A stretch of DNA of 64,000 nt from JACMNW01 sp963708425. Lineage in GTDB: Bacteria > Pseudomonadota > Alphaproteobacteria > Rhodobacterales > Rhodobacteraceae. Below are positions 47,463-56,404 of this stretch, piece by piece. The position numbers and the translations under genes are program-made. A model generated the notes under the pieces. That model searched no databases. It was not told where the DNA came from and worked only from the letters and a program-made list of their open reading frames with translations. The DNA lies in the NCBI GenBank assembly GCA_963708425.1, contig OY970206.1, positions 1,178,001 to 1,242,000 of the forward strand, written 5' to 3'. Position 1 is the stretch's first letter, and each line of letters starts with the position of its first letter.

Positions 47463-47521
47463 GCCTTTAACAAGGTGCATGACGTTTGCGAACACTGGGG
47501 TAGCGATACCCGCCCCGATTG

Positions 47522-47549
47522 ACCCCCGTGCGAAGGCCCGGGGGTTTTT
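47522..47549 (+). terminator. intrinsic terminator of rpsU
   Basis: ACCCCCG (47522-47528) pairs with CGGGGGT (47539-47545) across a 10-nt loop and is followed by TTTT. It ends at the stop codon of the convergent aquaporin gene. Confidence 0.8.
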
Positions 47550-48205
47550 CATTTTTGATCTGGGCGAAACAGCCAGTTGCCAAAGACCATGGCCAGTATG
47601 GCACCGACGATCTGGGCTGCGATGAAGCCGGGCAGATCGGTGGGGCGGATGCCTGCGAAGGTGTCGGTCAGGGCGCGGGCGACTGCCACGGCGGGGTTGG
47701 CAAAGCTGGTGGATGCGGTGAACCAGTAGGCGGCTGTGATATAGGCAGCGACAGTGACCGCGACGTTTGCACGGGCATTGATGGCACCGAGGATGGCGAG
47801 GATCAGGCCGAAGGTGGCGATGCCTTCTGCCAGCCACTGGGCGGAACCGGTGCGGATGGTAGTGGATGCCTGCAGAATTGGTAGCTCGAACATGGCGTGG
47901 GCGGCGAAGGTGCCGATGATACCGCCAGTGCATTGGGCGATGATGTAGGCCAGGGCGAGCATGGCGGGCAGTTCGCGGCGCAGGGCCATGACAAGGGTGA
48001 CAGCGGGGTTAAAGTGTGCGCCGGAGACGGGGGCGAAAGTGGTGATCAGCATGATCAGCGCGGCCCCGGTGGCAAGGGTGTTGGCCAGTAGCGACAGGGC
48101 GATGTCGTCAGTCAGCGTATCGGCCATGATGCCCGAGCCGACGACGGCGGTGACAAGCAGCGCAGTACCCAAGCCTTCGGAGGCCAGACGGCGGGCGGTG
48201 GTCAT
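47549..48205 (-). CDS. aqpS: MIP/aquaporin family channel, AqpS-like
   Basis: A 218-residue channel with six helices and two half-helices. The first NPA box is FNPAVT (66-68), the second ANPAVAVAR (170-172) with Arg177 for the selectivity filter. Its gene overlaps arsC by 4 nt (ATGA, 48202-48205). In Sinorhizobium an AqpS channel next to arsC lets arsenite leave the cell down its gradient; I infer the same role here from the coupling. No arsR, arsB or acr3 is adjacent. Confidence 0.85.
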   Translation of the reverse strand: MTTARRLASEGLGTALLVTAVVGSGIMADTLTDDIALSLLANTLATGAALIMLITTFAPVSGAHFNPAVTLVMALRRELPAMLALAYIIAQCTGGIIGTFAAHAMFELPILQASTTIRTGSAQWLAEGIATFGLILAILGAINARANVAVTVAAYITAAYWFTASTSFANPAVAVARALTDTFAGIRPTDLPGFIAAQIVGAILAMVFGNWLFRPDQK

Positions 48206-48702
48206 GCGGTGTCTTTGCCGATGTCGGTCAGGCGCGATTGCAGGGTCATCGCATCAAGCGTTGCCATTGGCAGGGCGACAAAGGCACCTATGCGGCGCGT
48301 AAGGGCGCGGTAGGTATCAGCAAAGGCCAGGGCCTTTTCGGCATCGGAGCCTTCGACGGCGGCGGGATCGGGCAGGCCCCAGTGGGCCGATATGGGTTGG
48401 CCGGGCCAGTAGGGGCATTCTTCGGCTGCGGCATTGTCACAGACCGTGAAGACGAAATCGAGTTTGGGCGCATCGGGGGTGGCGAATTCATCCCAGCTTT
48501 TGGAGCGGGCAAAGGCGGTGTCGATGCCTTCGCGTTGCAGCAGGCTGATGGCGAAGGGATTGGGCTGGCCAGCAGGGCGTGATCCGGCGGAGTGGCCTAT
48601 GAAGCGGCCATTGCCGAGGTGGTTCAGCACCGCTTCGGCAAGGATGGAGCGGGCGGAATTGCCAGTGCAGAGGAACAGGACGTTGAGGGGAGTGTTGGTC
48701 AT
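48202..48702 (-). CDS. arsC: arsenate reductase, low-molecular-weight phosphatase type
   Basis: A 166-residue reductase. The P-loop is LFLCTGNSARS with nucleophile Cys12 (CX5R), and the redox pair Cys88 and Cys96 lies in FVFTVCDNAAAEECPYWPG, the same three-cysteine spacing as the thioredoxin-linked enzyme of plasmid pI258. DP in LPDPAAVEG is the general acid. It reduces arsenate to arsenite, which the coupled channel can release. No promoter feature stands out in the 68 nt before it. Confidence 0.93.
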   Translation of the reverse strand: MTNTPLNVLFLCTGNSARSILAEAVLNHLGNGRFIGHSAGSRPAGQPNPFAISLLQREGIDTAFARSKSWDEFATPDAPKLDFVFTVCDNAAAEECPYWPGQPISAHWGLPDPAAVEGSDAEKALAFADTYRALTRRIGAFVALPMATLDAMTLQSRLTDIGKDTA

Positions 48703-48770
48703 GGTCGTATCCGTTAGGTGGGCAAGCTACCGCTACGGCCGTTTCGCAACAGATTTGTGACAACGGCGGG

Positions 48771-49235
48771 CTAAACCGCCAGAGCGGTTGTTTTCACCAC
48801 AGTGCGCAGGGCGAAGCTGGATTGCATTTGGCGGACACCGGGCAGGCGCGACAGGAACTGGCGGTGGATGCGGGCGAAGTCTTCGGTGTCTTCGGCCATG
48901 ATCTTGATCAGGTAATCGGCAGTGCCTGCCATCAGGTGACATTCGAGGATATCGGGGACTTTTGCGACCTCGCGTTCGAACGCATCCAGCACGTCATCGG
49001 CTTGGCCTTGCAGGGTAATCTCGACATAGACAGTGGTGGGGCGGCCCATTTTGCGAGTGTCGAGCAGGGCGACGTAGGCGGCGATGAAGCCGTCATCCTC
49101 CAGCCGTTGCACGCGGCGGTGGCAGGCGGAGGGGGACAGGTTGACGCGATCGGACAGATCGGCGTTGGTGATGCGGCCATCCTTTTGCAGAACACCAAGG
49201 ATGCGGAGGTCGGTTGCGTCTAATTCTGTGTTCAT
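48771..49235 (-). CDS. Lrp/AsnC family transcriptional regulator
   Basis: A 154-residue regulator with an N-terminal helix-turn-helix (LDATDLRILGVLQKDGRITN, LSDRVNLSPSACHRRVQRLE) and a C-terminal RAM domain (ECHLMAGTADYLIKIMAEDT). It is divergent from ald with 142 nt between starts. In other bacteria such an Lrp protein (AldR) senses alanine and controls ald; I infer that here. Confidence 0.92.
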   Translation of the reverse strand: MNTELDATDLRILGVLQKDGRITNADLSDRVNLSPSACHRRVQRLEDDGFIAAYVALLDTRKMGRPTTVYVEITLQGQADDVLDAFEREVAKVPDILECHLMAGTADYLIKIMAEDTEDFARIHRQFLSRLPGVRQMQSSFALRTVVKTTALAV

Positions 49236-49377
49236 GGTGATTTCTTCGCGTGATTTTGATCTGTGCGCAATAATCTACCAAGTTTTAGCTGATCTGTCCT
49301 ATAAATTTCAAAGCATCGGCAGCGGAAATGAGCGACGATCCGAGGTAAGGACGTTTGGTCCATCTGGGAGTGAGTTC
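49236..49377. promoter_or_regulatory. divergent Lrp-ald control region
   Basis: A 142-nt spacer between the regulator gene and ald, AT-richer than its surroundings around 49265-49310. It should hold both promoters and the Lrp binding sites. I could not identify a repeated operator by eye. GGGAGTGAG at 49365-49373 is the ald ribosome site. Confidence 0.5.
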
Positions 49378-50496
49378 ATGAAAATCGGTTGCCCGAAAGA
49401 GATTAAACCGCAGGAATTTCGCGTTGGTGTGACACCGAATGCGGCGCGGGAAGCGGTTGGCCACGGCCATGTCGTGTTGATCGAAACCGGGGCCGGTTTG
49501 GGCGCTGGCTTTACCGACGCTGATTATGTGGCCGCGGGGGCAACGATTGTCGGCACGGCGGACGAGGTGTTTGCGGCGGCCGAGATGATTGTGAAAGTGA
49601 AAGAGCCGCAGGCAGTGGAGCGGGCGCGGTTGCGGGCTGGGCAGGTTTTGTTCACCTATCTGCATTTGGCACCGGACGCGGCGCAGACGGCGGATTTGTT
49701 GGCGTCGGGTGTGACGGCGATTGCTTATGAAACGGTGACGGATGATCGGGGCGGGCTGCCGCTGTTGGCACCAATGTCGGAAGTGGCAGGCCGGTTGGCG
49801 CCGCAGGTTGGCGCATGGACGCTGCAGAAGGCCAATGGCGGGCGCGGCGTGTTGATGGGTGGCGTGCCAGGTGTGCTGCCAGCGCGGGTTCTGGTGATCG
49901 GTGGCGGGGTTGTGGGGACGCATGCGGCGAAGATTGCGGCCGGCATGGGGGCGGATGTGACGGTGCTGGACCGGTCGGTGAACCGGTTGCGCTATCTGGA
50001 TGATGTGTTTGGCGGGGTGTTCAAATGCGGCTTTGCCAATGCGGGCGCGACGATTGAGCTGGCGAGGGCTGCCGATATGATCATCGGGGCGGTGCTGGTG
50101 CCGGGGGCTGCAGCGCCAAAGTTGATCTCTCGGGCGCAATTGAAGGAACTGAAGCCGGGGGCGGCGTTGGTGGATGTGGCGATTGATCAGGGCGGATGTT
50201 TTGAGACAAGCCGCGCGACGACGCACCATGACCCGATTTATGAAGTGGACGGCATCATGCATTATTGCGTGGCGAACATGCCGGGCGCCGTGCCACGGAC
50301 ATCGACGCTGGCCTTGGGCAATGCGACGCTGCCGTTCATGTTGGCGCTGGCCGACAAGGGGTGGAAGAAGGCCTGCGCGGATGACAAGCATCTGCTGGCC
50401 GGGCTGAACACCCATGCGGGCAAGTTGACTTATGCGGCTGTCGGGGCGGCGTTGGGTCTGCCAGTAATCGATGCGACGGCGGCGTTGAACATCTGA
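49378..50496 (+). CDS. ald: alanine dehydrogenase
   Basis: A 372-residue NAD-dependent enzyme that interconverts L-alanine and pyruvate plus ammonia. It starts MKIGCPKEIKPQEFRVGVTP; catalytic Lys75 is in VKVKEPQ and His96 in TYLHLAP. The NAD site is VLVIGGGVVGTHAAKIAAGM followed by the acidic VLDRS, and the C-terminal signature is HYCVANMPGAVPRTST. The frame is open far upstream, but GGGAGTGAG before 49378 and the family start settle it. Confidence 0.97.
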   Translation: MKIGCPKEIKPQEFRVGVTPNAAREAVGHGHVVLIETGAGLGAGFTDADYVAAGATIVGTADEVFAAAEMIVKVKEPQAVERARLRAGQVLFTYLHLAPDAAQTADLLASGVTAIAYETVTDDRGGLPLLAPMSEVAGRLAPQVGAWTLQKANGGRGVLMGGVPGVLPARVLVIGGGVVGTHAAKIAAGMGADVTVLDRSVNRLRYLDDVFGGVFKCGFANAGATIELARAADMIIGAVLVPGAAAPKLISRAQLKELKPGAALVDVAIDQGGCFETSRATTHHDPIYEVDGIMHYCVANMPGAVPRTSTLALGNATLPFMLALADKGWKKACADDKHLLAGLNTHAGKLTYAAVGAALGLPVIDATAALNI

Positions 50497-50549
50497 TGAC
50501 TTTGGTGGAGATGCGCGCATAGAGTGGCCGGGTATTAACGGGGTCAGTC

Positions 50550-51146
50550 ATGCGTGCTTTTCTGATGCGGCGGTGGTTTTGGTTCGTGCTGGCGCTGCCT
50601 GCGGTTGGGATCGTGTGGCAGTTCTTTTCCGGGCATGATGAGCATCGGCTGCATAACTTGCTGGAACCAAGTGGTGAGGCTTCGGCCCGCCTGTTGATCA
50701 TTGCATTGTGCGCAACGCCGCTGTCGATGGCGTTGCCGGGGTGGCGTGGGCCGAAGTGGCTGGTGCGGAACCGACGGGCCATTGGGGTGGCTGCATTCAT
50801 CTATGGCTGTTTGCATCTGGTGCTGTACGTGGCCAGCATCAGCAGCTTTGGGGTGCTGTGGAGCCAGCTTGGCTGGACTTATATCCTTCTTGGCTGGTTG
50901 GCGTTCGCCTTGCTGATACCGTTGGCGGTGACGTCGACCAATGGCGCGGTGCGGCGGTTGGGGCGGAATTGGAAGCGGCTGCACCGTCTGGCCTATGTGG
51001 CGGCGGCGGCGACATTTCTGCATTGGGTGGCGATTTATGGGCTTGGAATTGTGGGCAACGTTCTGCTGAACTTTTCGCCGATCCTCGTGCTGACGGCATA
51101 TCGGATATGGCGAAATTGGGAATCGGCGCGGAACGCCGTCAATTAG
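50550..51146 (+). CDS. ferric-reductase-like heme membrane protein, MsrQ-like
   Basis: A 198-residue protein with about six helices and histidines placed as in MsrQ/YedZ: RRAIGVAAFIYGCLHLVLYV and WKRLHRLAYVAAAATFLHWV carry the heme ligands. MsrQ feeds electrons to the periplasmic methionine sulfoxide reductase MsrP, a molybdoenzyme. No msrP is next to it here, which weakens the specific name. A terminator follows. Confidence 0.8.
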   Translation: MRAFLMRRWFWFVLALPAVGIVWQFFSGHDEHRLHNLLEPSGEASARLLIIALCATPLSMALPGWRGPKWLVRNRRAIGVAAFIYGCLHLVLYVASISSFGVLWSQLGWTYILLGWLAFALLIPLAVTSTNGAVRRLGRNWKRLHRLAYVAAAATFLHWVAIYGLGIVGNVLLNFSPILVLTAYRIWRNWESARNAVN

Positions 51147-51150
51147 GCAC

Positions 51151-51180
51151 AAAAAAGCCCCCGAAACCGGGGGGCTTTTT
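51151..51180. terminator. bidirectional intrinsic terminator
   Basis: AAAAAGCCCCCG pairs with CGGGGGGCTTTTT across a short A-rich loop, with an A-run on the left and a T-run on the right. It lies between the convergent MsrQ-like and mscL genes and can stop both. Confidence 0.88.
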
Positions 51181-51195
51181 CACTATCATTGGCGA

Positions 51196-51603
51196 TCAGC
51201 GTGCTTTCAGCGAGTCGCGGATTTGGGTCAGCAGCTCTTCTGCGGTTGGGCCAGCGGGGGCTGCGGCAGGAGCCGGACCCTTCAGCTTGTTCACAGCCTT
51301 TACCAACATGAAAACCACAAATGCGATGATCAGGAAGTTGATGATGGCGGTGATGAAGGCACCGTAGGCAAACACCGCTGCGCCGGATTCTTTGGCGGCG
51401 GCAAACGACGCCGGATTGGTGCCGGACAGATCAAGGAACATGTCCGAGAAGTTAACGCCGCCAAGGATCAGACCGATGATCGGGTTGATCAGATCGCCGA
51501 CAAGGCTGCTTACAATTGCGGTGAACGCCGCACCGATGATGATACCGACCGCCAAGTCCATAACATTGCCCTTGGCGATGAAGTCTTTGAATTCTTTTAA
51601 CAT
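51196..51603 (-). CDS. mscL: large-conductance mechanosensitive channel
   Basis: A 135-residue channel that opens on osmotic downshock. [20 protein letters not shown] is the N-terminal amphipathic helix plus start of TM1, followed by [22 protein letters not shown]2 is [20 protein letters not shown] and the end is a helical bundle ([17 protein letters not shown]). An Ala/Pro linker precedes that bundle. The start at 51603 matches the family; the frame runs on to 51729 without homology. Confidence 0.96.
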   Translation of the reverse strand: MLKEFKDFIAKGNVMDLAVGIIIGAAFTAIVSSLVGDLINPIIGLILGGVNFSDMFLDLSGTNPASFAAAKESGAAVFAYGAFITAIINFLIIAFVVFMLVKAVNKLKGPAPAAAPAGPTAEELLTQIRDSLKAR

Positions 51604-51749
51604 TTCACAGTTCCCTACCATTATTGGCCCAACTTGGGCTTCCCTGCCCCGCGTCTTTGCACAGGCACATCGTGGATATTGCACAGTCATTAAGCTTTTT
51701 TCACGGGAAAAAATCCGTAGGTTCGTCATTGTGGCATCAAGGACGCATC

Positions 51750-52445
51750 ATGAAAAACCTCGACTATTTTCCGATTACCGCCCGTTGGGCTCCGCGCAAC
51801 GCAGTCGCTATTCAGCTTTATTCGCTGCCAACGCCAAATGGGCAGAAGGTATCTATCGCGCTGGAAGAGATGGGGCTGCCGTATGACGCACATCTGGTGG
51901 ATTTTGCGACCAATGATCAAATGAGCGAGGCTTTCCTTTCGCTTAATCCGAATAACAAGATCCCGGCGATTATTGATCCTGATGGGCCGGAAAGTAAGCC
52001 GCTGGCGCTGTTTGAGTCCGGCGCAATTCTGATCTATCTGGCCGAGAAAAGCGGCAAGCTGCTGCCTGATGCCAAAAGATACGAGATTTTGCAGTGGTTG
52101 ATGTTTCAGATGGGTGGGGTTGGGCCAATGTTTGGCCAGCTCGGATTTTTCCATGCCTTTGCAGGCAAAGAGATTGAAGACCCTCGCCCGAAAGAGCGCT
52201 ACCGGGCCGAAGTGGCGCGGCTTTTAAAAGTGCTGGATGGGGCTTTGCAGGACAAGGATTGGGTCGCGGGCGAGTATTCGATTGCTGATATTGCGATAGC
52301 GCCCTGGTTGGGGACGCTGCGCGATTTCTACAAGGCGACAGATCTGGTGGGCTGGAGCGATCTGGTGAATGTGCCGACGTATCTGGACCGGTTTTTGGCC
52401 CGTCCCGCAGTGCAAAAGGGGCGTGGGATTCCGGCGCGCGGTTAA
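51750..52445 (+). CDS. glutathione S-transferase family protein, YfcG/YghU-like
   Basis: A 231-residue GST. The thioredoxin-like N-domain has LYSLPTPNGQKVSIALEEMG and the glutathione contact LNPNNKIPAII with FESGAILIYLAE; the helical C-domain has FQMGGVGPMFGQLGFFHAFA, typical for the disulfide-bond reductases YfcG and YghU. AAGGACG lies 7 nt before the ATG at 51750. Divergent from mscL. Confidence 0.93.
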   Translation: MKNLDYFPITARWAPRNAVAIQLYSLPTPNGQKVSIALEEMGLPYDAHLVDFATNDQMSEAFLSLNPNNKIPAIIDPDGPESKPLALFESGAILIYLAEKSGKLLPDAKRYEILQWLMFQMGGVGPMFGQLGFFHAFAGKEIEDPRPKERYRAEVARLLKVLDGALQDKDWVAGEYSIADIAIAPWLGTLRDFYKATDLVGWSDLVNVPTYLDRFLARPAVQKGRGIPARG

Positions 52446-52456
52446 TGTTTCGCGGG

Positions 52457-52515
52457 AAGGATTTTCAGGAAAATCCTTGGCAAAATTCTGATGCAGAATT
52501 TTAGGGCGCAGCGCC
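52457..52515. repeat. three tandem inverted repeats
   Basis: AAGGATTTT-CAGG-AAAATCCTT (52457-52478), AAAATTCTG-ATG-CAGAATTTT (52482-52502) and GGCGC-A-GCGCC (52505-52515) follow each other directly behind the GST stop. The first two would be stable 9-bp hairpins. The block sits between convergent genes. Confidence 0.8.
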
Positions 52516-52547
52516 TTTGAGTTGGGTGCTGCGTTTCATTTTGGGAG

Positions 52548-52580
52548 CCTCCGGCGGGGATATTTTGGCAGAAGCGAAAT
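52548..52580 (+). repeat. intergenic word CCTCCGGCGGGGATATTTT
   Basis: The word at 52548-52566, followed by GGCAGAAGCGAAA, is of a kind I know as a frequent intergenic sequence in Rhodobacteraceae genomes. It carries the small palindrome CCTCCGGCGGGG. Only one copy is in this window, so the repeat nature rests on prior knowledge. Confidence 0.45.
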
Positions 52581-52599
52581 TGAGGGGTAGGTGCGGCGG

Positions 52600-53544
52600 T
52601 TAGGTGCGGGGCGCCGCGGCGCGGCGCAGGCGGTCATTTATGGCGCGACCTAGGCCGATATCAGGGATTGGGGCTACGGCGATGTGGCCATTTGGGCCAG
52701 CGAGGCGGTCAGCCTCACGCAAGGCGTGGAACAGGTTGGCGGCGGCCTCGACCAGATCACGGCTGGCGGACAGGGTGAAGGGGGCGGGGCCGAAGCCGAG
52801 GTAGACTTCGGTTTCGTTGGAGGTTTCGGCATTCAGGCGCAGGTGGGCGGAGGGGGCGTAGTGCGAGGCAAGCTGGCCGGGGGCGGTGGGTTTGTGGGCA
52901 TTGCCGCCGGTGGGCAGCGGGTGGCGCAACATTAACTCCAACGCCTCGACCGGGATGCCGCCGGGGCGCAGGAGCGTGGGCGGGCCGTCAAGGCCGAGGA
53001 TGGTGGATTCGACGCCGACGTCGCAGGGGCCGCCATCGAGCACAGCGGCGATGCGGCCTGCGAGGCCGTCGAGAACATGGGCGGCGCGGGTGGGCGAGAT
53101 CCGGCCCGAGGGGTTGGCGGAGGGGGCGGCAAGCGGGCCGCCGAAGGCGCGCAGCAGGGCTTGAGCGATCGGATGGGCGGGGATGCGGATGGCGACCGAT
53201 GGCAGGTCTGCGGTGACGAGCGGGGATAGGGCGGCGCTGGGTCTAAGCGGCAGGACCAGCGTTAGCGGGCCGGGCCAGAAAGCGGCGGCGATATCTTCGG
53301 CAATATCGTCGAAGATGGCGATCTGGCGGGCGGCGGCAAGATCTGGGACATGCACGATGAGGGGGTTGAACCGCGGGCGGCCTTTGGCAGCGAAGATTCG
53401 GGCGACGGCGAGGTCGGAGCGGGCATCACCGCCGAGGCCGTAGACGGTTTCAGTTGGGAAGGCCACCAGTTCGCCATTGCGCAGAAGTGCGGCGGCTTCG
53501 GCCAAGCCATCTGGGGTGGGCGTGAGAGTTTTGGTTTGATACAT
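52600..53544 (-). CDS. tsaC: L-threonylcarbamoyladenylate synthase (Sua5/YrdC family)
   Basis: This enzyme makes threonylcarbamoyl-AMP for the t6A modification of tRNA. The 314-residue protein has the YrdC domain (GELVAFPTETVYGLGGDA, KGRPRFNPLIVHV, FWPGPLTLVLPL, APSANPSGRISPT) and then a C-terminal Sua5 domain with GQLASHYAPSAHLRL. Length fits the longer Sua5 type. The start at 53544 (MYQTKTLTPT) is preferred to 53580. Confidence 0.95.
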   Translation of the reverse strand: MYQTKTLTPTPDGLAEAAALLRNGELVAFPTETVYGLGGDARSDLAVARIFAAKGRPRFNPLIVHVPDLAAARQIAIFDDIAEDIAAAFWPGPLTLVLPLRPSAALSPLVTADLPSVAIRIPAHPIAQALLRAFGGPLAAPSANPSGRISPTRAAHVLDGLAGRIAAVLDGGPCDVGVESTILGLDGPPTLLRPGGIPVEALELMLRHPLPTGGNAHKPTAPGQLASHYAPSAHLRLNAETSNETEVYLGFGPAPFTLSASRDLVEAAANLFHALREADRLAGPNGHIAVAPIPDIGLGRAINDRLRRAAAPRT

Positions 53545-53656
53545 CGTGTGACGTAGCGTCTGCCTTGATGGGTTCTGCATAGCGGTTAGCCTGCAAGATT
53601 AATCAGGCCATACTTGGACTGCGACACTTTGCCAAGCCAGACGAAGGAAGATTGCC

Positions 53657-55369
53657 ATGCCGTACCGCGCGCCGCTTTCGGAATTTCAGTTCATGTATCA
53701 GCATGTGGTTGGGCTGGATCAGGTTTCTGCGACAGAACTTTTTGCCGAGGCGAGTGGCGATGTGGTGGAGGCCATTCTGGCGGAGGCGGGGCGGCTGTGC
53801 GAGGAAACTCTGGCACCGCTGAACCGGGCGGGGGACAAGCATCCGGCGCGGTTGGAGAACGGCGTGGTGCGGACATCGCCGGGGTTTGCGGATGGTTACC
53901 GGGCGATTGCGACCGGGGGTTGGGTGGGGATGACTGCGGCCCCGGAGTACGGCGGCATGGGGTTGCCGATGGTGGTGGCGACGGCGGTGAATGAGATGAT
54001 GGGCTCGGCTTGTCTGGCGTTGCAGTTGAACCCGCTGATGACGCAAGGCCAGATCGAGGCGTTGGAGCATCATGCGTCGGACGCGGTGAAGGCATTGTAC
54101 ATCCCCAAGCTGGTATCGGGCGACTGGTGTGGGACGATGAACCTGACAGAGCCGCAGGCGGGCAGCGACGTGGGCGCGCTGCGCACCAAGGCGGAGCCGT
54201 TGGGGGATGGGACTTACGCCGTGACCGGACAGAAGATTTACATCACCTGGGCCGACAATGATTTCAGCGAGAATGTTTGCCATCTGGTGCTGGCGCGGCT
54301 GCCGGGGGCGGAGGCCGGGACGCGGGGGATCAGTCTGTTCATGGTGCCGAAGTTTGTGCCCGATGCGGAGGGGCGGCTGGGGGCGAGGAACTCGCTGAAC
54401 GTGGTCAGTCTGGAGCATAAGCTGGGGTTGCATGGCAGCCCGACGGCGGTGATGCAGTACGATGGGGCGATTGGCTGGATGGTGGGCGAGCCACATAAGG
54501 GCATGGCGGCGATGTTCACCATGATGAATAATGCGCGGCTTGGGGTTGGTGTGCAGGGGTTGGGGGTTGCCGAGGCGGCGTATCAGCAGGCTTTGGGTTA
54601 TGCGCTGGATCGGCGGCAGGGGAAGACGCCGCTATCTGCCAAGGGGGCGATTGTCGAACATGCGGATGTGCGCCGGATGCTGGCAGTGATGAAGGCCGAG
54701 GTGTTTGCGGCCCGCGCGATTGCGCTGTCTTGTGCGGTGGCGATTGATATGGCGCGGGCTACCGGGTCTGCCGAATGGCAGGCGCGGGCGGCGCTGTTGA
54801 CGCCGATTGCCAAGGCCTATTGCACCGATGTGGGCAATGACGTGGCGCAGATGGGCGTTCAGGTGCATGGCGGCATGGGGTTTATCGAGGAAACCGGGGC
54901 GGCGCAGTTTGGCCGCGATGTGCGGGTGACGGCTATTTATGAAGGCACGAATGGCATTCAGGCGATGGATCTGGTCGGTCGCAAGATGATGGACGGGGGC
55001 GATGCGGCGCTGCGGTTGATTGAAGAGGTGCAGCGCGGGGCGGTTGACGCGCGGGCGGCGTTGCCGGAACTGGCCGACGATGTTTGGGATGCGGCGGAGG
55101 CGCTGCGCGAGGCGACTGAGGGCTTGGTGGCGCAGGAGATGAATGATCGGTTTGCCGGGGCAGTGCCGTATTTGCGGGCGTTTGCGCGGGTATTGGGGGC
55201 GCATTTCCATCTGACGGCGGCGATGGCTGAAGCGCAGGGTGGCCCGCGTCGGGCGTTGGCTGCGGTGGCCATAAAGCGGCTGTTGCCAGAACATGCAGCA
55301 CTGTTGGCGCAGGTGAGTTTGGGGGCGGCGGGGCTTTATGCGTTGTCGGATGCGGATCTTGGCGCATGA
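53657..55369 (+). CDS. acyl-CoA dehydrogenase, long (DmdC-like) type
   Basis: A 570-residue FAD enzyme. It starts MPYRAPLSEFQFMYQHVVGL; the FAD/acyl motif is MNLTEPQAGSDVGALRTKAE, and the catalytic glutamate lies in TAIYEGTNGIQAMDLVGRK. A C-terminal extension of about 130 residues marks the long subgroup that includes 3-methylmercaptopropionyl-CoA dehydrogenase (DmdC) and related enzymes. No dmdB or dmdD is near, so I keep the general name. It overlaps the metallo-hydrolase gene by 4 nt. Electrons would go to ETF and the ETF-QO at the right end of the window. Confidence 0.9.
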   Translation: MPYRAPLSEFQFMYQHVVGLDQVSATELFAEASGDVVEAILAEAGRLCEETLAPLNRAGDKHPARLENGVVRTSPGFADGYRAIATGGWVGMTAAPEYGGMGLPMVVATAVNEMMGSACLALQLNPLMTQGQIEALEHHASDAVKALYIPKLVSGDWCGTMNLTEPQAGSDVGALRTKAEPLGDGTYAVTGQKIYITWADNDFSENVCHLVLARLPGAEAGTRGISLFMVPKFVPDAEGRLGARNSLNVVSLEHKLGLHGSPTAVMQYDGAIGWMVGEPHKGMAAMFTMMNNARLGVGVQGLGVAEAAYQQALGYALDRRQGKTPLSAKGAIVEHADVRRMLAVMKAEVFAARAIALSCAVAIDMARATGSAEWQARAALLTPIAKAYCTDVGNDVAQMGVQVHGGMGFIEETGAAQFGRDVRVTAIYEGTNGIQAMDLVGRKMMDGGDAALRLIEEVQRGAVDARAALPELADDVWDAAEALREATEGLVAQEMNDRFAGAVPYLRAFARVLGAHFHLTAAMAEAQGGPRRALAAVAIKRLLPEHAALLAQVSLGAAGLYALSDADLGA

Positions 55370-56394
55370 GTGTGATGCGGTTTCCCTTCGCGGACCCCCC
55401 CGTTGAGGGCAAGGCCACGGAGGTTGCCGAAGGTGTGCTTTGGATGCGATTGCCGCTGCCGATGGCGCTGGATCATGTGAATGTCTTTGCGCTGGACGAT
55501 GGCGATGGTTGGACGCTGGTTGATACTGGCATGGCGTCAAAGCGGGGCATGGCCATTTGGGACAGGCTGCTGGCAGGACCGTTGGCGGGCAAGCCGGTGC
55601 GGCGGGTGATTGTGACGCATCATCACCCGGATCATGTGGGGATGGCGGGCTGGTTTCAGGGCCGGGGTGCGGAATTGCTGATGACGCGCACGGCGTGGCT
55701 TTATGCGCGGATGCTGGTGCTGGATGTGCAGGACAGGCCGTCGCCCCAGCAGATTGCGTTTTGGCGGGGGGCAGGGATGGACCCTGCCCTATTGGTCAAG
55801 CGCAGTGCAGAACGGCCGTTCAATTTTGCCGATGCAGTGGCACCAATGCCGCTGGGATTTAGCCGCATGGTTGAAGGCGATGTAATTGCAGCAGGTGGGC
55901 GCAACTGGACTGTGCGGTTGGGATCGGGTCACGCGCCGGACCATGCGACGCTGTGGAGCGAGGATGGCAGGGTGGTTTTGGGCGGGGATCAGATGTTGCC
56001 CAATATCTCTGCCAATATCGGGGTTTATCCGACGGAGCCGGAGGCGGACCCGTTGCAAGACTGGCTGGCATCGACGAAGGGGTTCGAGGCCTTTGCAAGT
56101 GACGCGCAATTGGTGTTGCCGGGGCATAAGCTGCCGTTTTACGGGCTGCCGTTTCGGTTGAAGCAGATGGTGGCGAACCACCATAGTGCGCTTGATCGGC
56201 TGCGTGAGCATCTTGTGGTGCCGTCAACTGCAGCGCAGTGCTTTGTACCGCTGTTTCGGCGCGAAGTTGGGCCGGGGGAATATGGCTTGGCGCTGGTCGA
56301 GGCAGTGGCACATCTGAACTTCCTCTTGCGGCGGGGCGAGGTTTTACGTTCCATGGGGCCTGATGGGGCTTGGGTCTGGGTGATCCGAAACTAG
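55366..56394 (+). CDS. MBL fold metallo-hydrolase
   Basis: A 342-residue metallo-beta-lactamase-fold hydrolase. The metal motif THHHPDHVG gives His85, His87, Asp89 and His90; further ligands are in GSGHAPDHATLWSEDGRVV and LPGHKLPFYG. The C-terminal helical domain resembles that of glyoxalase II-like and LACTB2-like proteins. It is translationally coupled (ATGA) to the acyl-CoA dehydrogenase, so an acyl-CoA thioesterase-like role is a fair guess, not shown. Confidence 0.88.
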   Translation: MSVMRFPFADPPVEGKATEVAEGVLWMRLPLPMALDHVNVFALDDGDGWTLVDTGMASKRGMAIWDRLLAGPLAGKPVRRVIVTHHHPDHVGMAGWFQGRGAELLMTRTAWLYARMLVLDVQDRPSPQQIAFWRGAGMDPALLVKRSAERPFNFADAVAPMPLGFSRMVEGDVIAAGGRNWTVRLGSGHAPDHATLWSEDGRVVLGGDQMLPNISANIGVYPTEPEADPLQDWLASTKGFEAFASDAQLVLPGHKLPFYGLPFRLKQMVANHHSALDRLREHLVVPSTAAQCFVPLFRREVGPGEYGLALVEAVAHLNFLLRRGEVLRSMGPDGAWVWVIRN

Positions 56395-56404
56395 AGGCAA
56401 AGAT

